Under the pieces are notes generated by a model, which was not told where the DNA came from, searched no databases, and worked only from the letters and a program-made list of their open reading frames with translations. This document shows, piece by piece, positions 57,326-64,000 of a stretch of DNA of 64,000 bases. The stretch's first letter is position 1. Every line of letters begins with the position of its first letter. A program made the translations under genes and the position numbers. Source of the DNA: Rhipicephalus microplus (taxonomy: Eukaryota; Arthropoda; Arachnida; Ixodida; Ixodidae). Where the stretch lies: positions 4,944,001-5,008,000 of the forward strand of contig NW_027464601.1 of NCBI RefSeq assembly GCF_043290135.1. Direction: 5' to 3'.

Positions 57326-60300
57326 CTGCAGAAGTTGACATGAAATGGTATGACTGTTAACATTCAGTAGTTAGCTACGCCCGCGACAAAATGTCTTTTC
57401 GCACTAATGCAACATGATATATATACCAGATAGTGAAAATCCACACACTGCCGCTTTCTTTAGCTTAAGCGAAATTTGTTTAGCAACGCCTGTACGGGAG
57501 CAAAAATGACGTGTGATGCAGCGAACGTGGCATGTTTTGTACAAATGAATATTTTCGTCGTGTACTCTTTTAAGTATGAATGTGAAATATCTTCAGTCAC
57601 GTCTCCTGTCTAGTTGCTGCCTTGACACCTATTACTCAATACTAACATGCTAAATATCTTTCGAAACTTCTCTGGAACGACATATTGAAATAACTAAGAT
57701 TTGCAGGCACACAGATAACAGAAATACGGTTCCACAATTTCGCTCGTGTTGTCGGCACAAAAAAAGAAGACTTTTACGGCAATAAATACCAGCAAGAAAA
57801 CTTGTTTAGGCCTCATTATGTGGTCTTCACAGAAATGTGTTTGGACATGCAAATTTTACAAACGTGCAAGCAAAGTATCATAAAAACTACTGCAGTGTTC
57901 TGTTGGGGCGTTTACTAAAAGTATGAAGAAAACGCTGTAGATTGCCTTCGTTGCTACAAGCACTCATGATCTAACAACTTCCCTCAAGATCAGAAAGGCC
58001 AAAGGTGATATGCGCCGTGGAAAAGCGGCCGGTTGATAAATGTTGGTTCGTTTTTATGGATGGAAGGGTAAGACGTGAACAAAAAGCACCCTAACATGCA
58101 ATATAATGTTATCTCTGACCAATGTGATACGATGAGATACTGTATATTACAGAGTCATAGCATAAAGCTATGGCTAGTCTTGGTGACGCCAGAAATGCTA
58201 GTTTGGTTAGAGCGTGATCATCACCTCAATGAAAGTTAGCCTGAAGACTAGTAAATAGATGCCTTTTTAAATAAAAGTGCTCCACTATCAACTCATTTGG
58301 GGTGCCGCTTTAAAGACTGCATTATATTATAATATAAAAACAGTGTACACCTTTTGCAAATAAGGTACAACTCTTGGTATCTAAAAAGAGGGTTCTTGTC
58401 TCAAGTATTTTTAAGTATGAAATGGATCTGCGTGACTATAAAAAATCCCAAGAAGCTTTTGAAGAAGCCTGTTATATTGTAGAAAATTGTATTCCAGGAT
58501 AAGGTGTCTGTGTATGATCGAGGTGAGGTCTATCAAACATTGATAGAGTAACTTCTCTACGCTGCACGTTTCCTGTATTCAATCAATTGCCTAAGTAACG
58601 CGTGATCACGTGTACCTTAGGTTTTTTTTTTTTTACATGCCCCTGTAGCTGTCAGTAACTCATTAGTTGTTTTTTTTTCTTTATAGAAGGCTTCAAGCGT
58701 GCGGTTGAAAGATGTGGTGTTGTCTAGCTGCATACAGTCGTTACCCATCTAGTTATTGTCATTTCGACGGCTTCGTCTCCAAGTAAGTTCCAGTATTATT
58801 TCCTCCGTCCAGGTACCCAATACATCGCGATAATATGGTTTAACGCGTATGATGAATATAGCGCAATAAAAAGTTTATCTATTACGAAATTTTCTATTTA
58901 TGTATTCATTTCAAACCATTTAATATACTCAAAGATTTCGGAAGTATCATAAATTTGCATGAATTATTTTGCTATTCTATTCTATAGTTTACACAGCACA
59001 GTATGTGGCCGCAAATGCATTTTCTCCGATTACACGACGTAAGATTCAATGAAAGACGGCCCGAGTGTACACGTGCTTGCGACTTTGATGTACGAGTGCT
59101 AGGTTCTTAGCAGGTTTACTTAGGTTCTCAGCAGGTTTACTTAGACAGAAGCCTGTGGCATGCAGACTTTTTACCCTGGAAGCATGTTTGGTAGTCAGCG
59201 TAGAGGATGCACCACGCTATTTTTGAGAAAACTATGGTGAGGACGCTTTCACTGAAGGGATAAGGCGCTTTACCAAAGGGCAACATCTATGTCATCGTAA
59301 AGTCGACTCACGTGGAGTGATTAGCGCAATGCAGGACAACAAGACGCTTCTCGTGCAAAGTGAAACTCGTGTTGTCGTTGGTTATCAGCATGGATCTTTA
59401 CAATTAGTGCTTCTGGCTAAGCTAAGATTCTCGACTCGATTGTGCTTTCAATCTGAAGGCACCACTCACTAGAGTAGACATAGTGAGAGTCTAGCGGAAC
59501 GGTTCAAAATGCACCGTTCACACGGCGCATACTGAAACATAAACAAGACGTAGCATGTTATGGGCACCCTGTGTAATCGAGTGGCACACTCTAGCGTCAT
59601 AGTCAAGGCGTAAATATATGAAAAAATCTGGTAGGAAGTCGAAACTCACCTAGTATAACATCCCTGTATGGCAACTAGCCAAAACTATGAGTAGATTCAT
59701 CATCTCGAGAGTTTTTGCTTCAAGATAATTATTTGGCGAAGAAAGTAAGCTTTGAATATAAATAAGTGTCTAGAAACTAATGCTCAAAGCACGCACGGTT
59801 GTTAGTCATTGATATTAATAATGACACTCGGTATTGCAGATCTTGATCTTGTGGTGTGGGGAAAAAATAATTCAAGTGTTCTTCTAAGGAGCAAACTTCT
59901 GTGTTATCTTCTCACCTATAATTATAGAATTTTCATGTGATCAACCGTATTTTTGACACGCAGATAAAAAGGTTGATGATAAAAAACAATGTTGAGAAAT
60001 GTAGAAGAGAAGTTATTTGAAGTAATTATGTTGCAATAGGAAAGAAAGGGAAGTGTATGAAACGGTAACATGCTGCTGGGGCAAGCACGGGACTTGCAAC
60101 CTGCAGCTCGCACAATACGGAGAAAATTGCAGATTATTGTGAAAAGGTTGCACCTAGCAGTGAACGAAACTAACCCTAACTAATCACGATGATATTGCCG
60201 ACAGCTAAAGCAGCATATCACGTGCATTTCGAGTTAACTCCAGTATTCAATACACGCAATGTGTTCACCTAATAAACCATCACACGTCATATAGAGCCCA

Positions 60301-60363
60301 AGGAAAATTCGGTAGTTCCATTATCTTGTACCAGATATTTTATGAATTGGGGAACCTTCTTAC
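57326..60363. other. Lipocalin intron, no other feature recognised
   Basis: About 3 kb of AT-rich intron. A T-tract acceptor and GTAAGT donor on + at 58,697-58,781 enclose sequence with in-frame stops. An ATG-started hydrophobic - strand stretch at 59,647-59,705 stops exactly at its donor. Neither is called a gene. Confidence 0.45.
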
Positions 60364-60437
60364 TGTTTCTTGGTTGATAGTAGATCACGTTTTTAGCCGT
60401 GTATCCGGGTGACAACGTTAAAGTAATTGTGACATCT
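60364..60437 (-). CDS. Internal exon of the tick lipocalin
   Basis: A strong acceptor (long T-tract, CTTTCTTGCAG) and donor GTAAGA bound 74 nt (1 + 24 codons + 1). The peptide DVTITLTLSPGYTAKNVIYY plus QPRN has the alternating pattern of a beta-hairpin and matches the middle barrel strands of lipocalins. It ends in phase 1, as required by the exon at 57,242. Confidence 0.7.
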
Positions 60438-61114
60438 CTGCAAGAAAGGAAAAAAAAAACGTGTGTAACGAAGCATATAACTCGCATGAGCGGAATAATA
60501 AATGCATTACCCAAGTGTAGGCTCTCATTAGCGATGTTTGAGAAAGTGGGTGTCATGGACGCAGAACACACTAAGCCTAAGTGAGACACTGATAACATCC
60601 CCCGAAGTTATTGTACAATGAACTGATAATGATAGTCGTGAAAATCAGGTCTAACATAACGAATAGCGCTCCGCAATCTGTAATAATGCATTTCTTTATC
60701 GTAAGTGCTCGCTCTTTAGTCGCCGCTATTACTATCCGCGTCACAACGACATTCAAAGGCATTGTTGTTATAACTGGGTGCAGCTCACATTATAATGTTT
60801 TGTCAGAGATAACACTAGCAAGTATAAATGCTCCAGAAAAACAGCTTTTTATTGATAGTCCTAATCAGCATCTAAGCAACATGACGCAGTCGCATAGCGA
60901 GCACCGATAATGAAGGATCAAGCGTCTAGTGCGCTAACGGTTACCATCGCTGATGGTTAACAGACTCGCTTCGTATCGTATAGACCAAACGCGAGAAAAT
61001 AAGAAATAAGAAAATTTCACTCGCTTTTGCAGCGCATAATTGTACAGGCATCTGTGTTTCGTCTTCAGCAGTTTTTCGGCATGTACATGAATGGCTTATC
61101 ACATGCAAGCTCAC

Positions 61115-61204
61115 CTATTGCTGTGCTCTAAATAATAATCAGCAGATGTTTGAGTAAAAACAGAATTACTTCCCACTGCGCTATATGCTGCCAAACTGTA
61201 TTCT
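61115..61204 (-). CDS. Upstream exon of the tick lipocalin, 5' boundary uncertain
   Basis: It ends at a consensus donor (GTGAGC) in phase 2, which the one-base start of the 60,437 exon completes as AGA. Immediately upstream the frame reads EYSLAAYSAVGSNSVFTQTS, then ADYYLEHSN. The acceptor may be TTGCAG at 61,205-61,210. The frame stays open to about 61,330 (including a CAHKISDRDISQQVMKQVNC stretch), so an earlier acceptor near 61,295 is possible. The Y-x-L ... G-S-N spacing fits the first barrel strands. The signal-peptide exon was not located; a LINE occupies 61,748-63,430. Confidence 0.55.
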
Positions 61205-61747
61205 CTGCAATTCACCTGCTTCATGACTTGTTGGCTAATATCACGATCACTAATTTTGTGCGCGCACTCATGGATATTTAACTTTAGGCTATGAGTATTG
61301 AACCATGCGTTTAAACAAAAATACGGTCACCGTATTCAGTGCAGTATAGCACGCGAAGAACCTTCAAACATGAACGTTCTCTGACAAACCACAACAGAAC
61401 GATCCTCAAGCGAAGATTGCGCGTGAAAATGCCGGTGAATTACGACGAGGTGACGCGAGCTGTCCTAGCAATAAAGCTAGTCCTTTTTCTGTGATCAACG
61501 ACGGAGCTGAGGAAATAAGCGATTTTTCTCCAAGTCACCCCAACGTAGGAATGTTATTCTTTTATTAGCATTTTCTTTTGTTCTGGCCGATTTTTGCATT
61601 CAGTTTAGAAAAAATGACAGCTCGAAAAAATCAATGAATACATGATGATAGGAAGAGTGCAAAGCCGTGCATATCTGTCTGCCTCTTTTGTAGCAGCACA
61701 TAATTTGACATGCTGAAAAACATCAATAGCTGCAGCGACACCTGCTG

Positions 61748-63430
61748 TAACGCATAACAAGTTTCTTGGGGTTGTCATGCACAGAGATCTATCGTGAACG
61801 AGACACGCCGCAGTACTTCAGTATAAATTGAAGAGCTTTGCTCTCGTTCTTCGCAACGTGGCAGAAGCAAGATGAGGTCCATCAGAATCATCACTACTTC
61901 AATTGTACAATGCCCTAATTGTGGAATACATAAGGTACAGCAAGCCGGGGCTCTCCAATATGAGACCTGAGTGTGTGAAGACGCTAAAGAGTGTTCAAGC
62001 GTAATGATTACGAAGATGCTTTGGTCTAGCGCACTGTACTTCAACAAATGGGACCATTGTAGATGCTCGGGCTTGTCCCATCGGTACATACATACTCAGT
62101 GAGCCACTTAGATTTCACCTTCGTTTGCTGAGCCGATACAGACAGCACCCACTATCAGTACTATCCGCCCCTAAGCCAGAGTGGAGTTTCTCGAGAGCAA
62201 TATCACGGCATGAGAAGATTCTACCATCATGGTTTTCTCAGCCGCATGTTCCTACAGTGCCCCCATGGGTCCTGCCGAAACTACCTGTTCGTCTTACGAT
62301 ACATGGAATTACGACGAAATCATTCGTTTCTTCCGACCTCAGACAACTGACCCTGCATCACATTTATAAAACGTAAGGTGATTCTCCGAACGTGTATACA
62401 GACGGATACCCCACACTAAACACCTTCGCCACAGGCTTTGTCATCCAAGACATGAATATCGCTCGACGATTCAAAGTGGACCATGAAAACACATAAACTT
62501 CCACAGAGCTTGCCGCTATCCAGGAAGCACAATGATTTGTATCTAGAGAGCAACCTCGAGCCTGGACGATTTTCTGTGTTGCCAAACCTGCTTTTCAAAA
62601 TAATAATTAAATCGTGAGGCAAGGTCCATATTATAATTTGGCAATGAAAATTGCAAAACTTATCCAGGTTGCTTCAGCAAATAGCTATCTTATCACTTTC
62701 CAGTGGATTCCCGCACAATGCGGCGTGGCTAAATACAAAGACACAGACGCTGAAGCCAAAATGCCTTAAGCAGTGCGTTTTCACAAGTTGACACGACCGC
62801 CTCGCTTCGCTGCGTGATGCGCAGCTATACACTTCAGCACTGGACCAAACCGGAACGGCAACCCCGGCGGCTTCACAAATGGGACCCGCAAATGAGGTTC
62901 CGCAGGCCCCCTAAATTGAAGCGGCAGATCACAAGTGCGATCCACTGCATTCGTCTTGGTCTGATGTACAACAGACATTACGCACATATCTTCGGTCGCA
63001 GTGACACTGGTCCTAATTTTGAACACTCTGATGTGCCAGAAACACTTGAGCACATATTTTGTGACTGTCCAGCATACGCACGTAAACGACAAACACTGAT
63101 TTCTTCTACTGATAGATATCGCAGTAGGTCAATAACTGATGAGACCGTGTTGGGTTCTTTCCCAGACAGCAACAGTGCAACTGCGGTCATAAGAGTGGTT
63201 ATAGCATTTTCGGGAGCAACTGGACTATATTCGTGGCTATAAAATTTTTCTCAGCAAGAAAAAATTCTGAAATTCTGTATACTCACCTCTCTATCTCACC
63301 AATGTGAATCATTAGTCTTTCTTCTCCCCTTCCTCTACCCAGTGTGGAGTCGCAGGCTAGAGCAAGCTACCGGTCTGGCCGACCTCTCTGCCTTTCTGTA
63401 AATAAACCTGTCTCTCTCTCTCTCACACAC
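61748..63430 (+). mobile_element. LINE A-type 3' half: connection, RNase H and CT-rich tail
   Basis: The + strand gives KFLGVVMHRDLS, LQLYNALIVEYIRYSKPGLS, TDGYPTLNTFATGFVIQDMN (RNase H start, after a frameshift), TSTELAAIQEAQ, FQWIPAQCGVAKYKD (altered P-G-H-C-G-I) and DTDAEAKMP. The C-terminal frame 62,814-63,242 ends with a LEHIFCDCPAYARKR block. The end is AATAAACCTG followed by CTCTCTCTCTC and CACACACA. The motifs continue where the LINE A RT at 25,735-26,100 leaves off, so it may be the same family. It probably sits in a lipocalin intron. Confidence 0.7.
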
Positions 63431-63803
63431 ACAGTTAGGACCATTAATTTCCTCAATTAGTCAATTCAATCATGCAGGTTAACTGGAAGTATTAAAATTC
63501 TACGAAAACCGCATCAACGCTTCAAGATTTTTAAAGATCGGTGTCTGGTAATTACAACAAAGTAATGACATCCAACTTAACTTGGCATCAAAATCGAAAT
63601 CAAAGCGCCAATAACATGTGACTTGCAGACAATCATAACAAAGCCGTTGTTGCCAACAACTATTAAGTGGCTCTTGGTTACTTTGCATCTGTAAATTCAA
63701 AATCAGTGGCCTTTGTGCTCTATAACCGCAAGCTTAGTCTGTCCATATCAAAGGCTAATTGGATGAATAAATAATCTGGGAACGCTGACTGATTGGTGTG
63801 CAG

Positions 63804-63997
63804 GTCATATTCTAGGTCCCTCGAAAACTAGTGTCTTCGTGCCAAGTGAGAGCAAGAACTACTGTGCTAATAACCCCTGCCGGAAGAACCACAATTCACT
63901 TCTGGTTGAATGCGAAATCGGAACGCTGAATGAAATTTCCCCCACTGAAGCGACGTACGCAGTGCAAGCCGGACGCTGCCTCGATGACTATTTGTAA
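63804..63997 (+). CDS. Candidate exon of a cysteine-rich secreted protein
   Basis: It follows an acceptor-like GATTGGTGTGCAG. After two bases the frame is open for 63 codons to TAA at 63,995-63,997, with VPSESKNYCANNPCRKNHNS, LLVECEIGTLNEISPTEATY and VQAGRCLDDYL. Four cysteines (C-x4-C, then C and C) and the ordered composition suggest a small secreted protein. A GTAAGA donor at 63,995 overlaps the stop, so the exon may instead continue beyond the window. No family is assigned. The strand is opposite to the lipocalin. Confidence 0.45.
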
Positions 63998-64000
63998 GAA

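Noticed and set aside
58697..58781. Splice-bounded + strand segment (T-tract acceptor, GTAAGT donor)
   Set aside because: All frames that read from the acceptor contain a stop; a short ATG-initiated frame has no recognisable domain.
59647..59705. Possible signal-peptide exon on - (hydrophobic, begins MMNLLIVLAS) followed by GTGAGT
   Set aside because: The frame ends in TAG exactly at the donor, and its place between later lipocalin exons is wrong for a first exon of that gene.

Overview
This is eukaryotic, intron-bearing, repeat-saturated DNA, and the best fit is a hard (ixodid) tick. The reasons are several copies of the tRNA-derived Ruka SINE known from ixodid ticks, spliced exons that read as a tick lipocalin and as a basic-tail secreted salivary protein, and long dinucleotide, trinucleotide and tetranucleotide microsatellites. 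No bacterial-type operons, CRISPR arrays, rRNA genes or intact tRNA genes were seen. Most long open frames are microsatellite artefacts or decayed transposon coding sequence.

Host genes are few and spread over very long introns. On the + strand, an exon at 4,037-4,141 and a terminal exon at 33,678-33,887 are in matching phase and together look like a basic-tail secreted protein, with about 29.5 kb of transposon-filled intron between them. On the - strand, four exons between about 61.2 and 53.3 kb are phase-compatible at every junction and give the C-terminal three quarters of a lipocalin, with AATAAA after the stop. A cysteine-rich + strand exon lies at the right edge (63,804-63,997).

The rest is layered transposons. 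At 6.0-8.4 kb is a short gag-only LTR element with a TSD. At 13.0-26.1 kb there is a three-level nest. The host of the nest is a non-LTR retrotransposon (LINE A). A Ty3/gypsy element on the - strand (13,772-25,734, TSD CCCAC) sits in it. A 7.65-kb terminal-inverted-repeat DNA transposon (16,538-24,186, TSD TA) sits in that, packed at both ends with AGGGTG/CACCCT motifs. The DNA transposon carries splice-site-bounded coding-like exons and a head-to-head pair of Penelope-like fragments. At 35.6-40.2 kb is a LINE (C) whose ORF1 keeps SGNH-esterase signatures. At about 42.8-52.3 kb is another LINE (B), split by a gypsy element that has lost exactly its RT-RNase H region (44,390-47,365) and by a piggyBac-like element (about 50,602-51,994). 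Further LINE 3' ends occur at 12.3, 30.5, 31.5, 56-57 and 61.7-63.4 kb.

Stretches with no gene or element recognised are listed as such. All family names rest on motif reading by eye, not on database searches.
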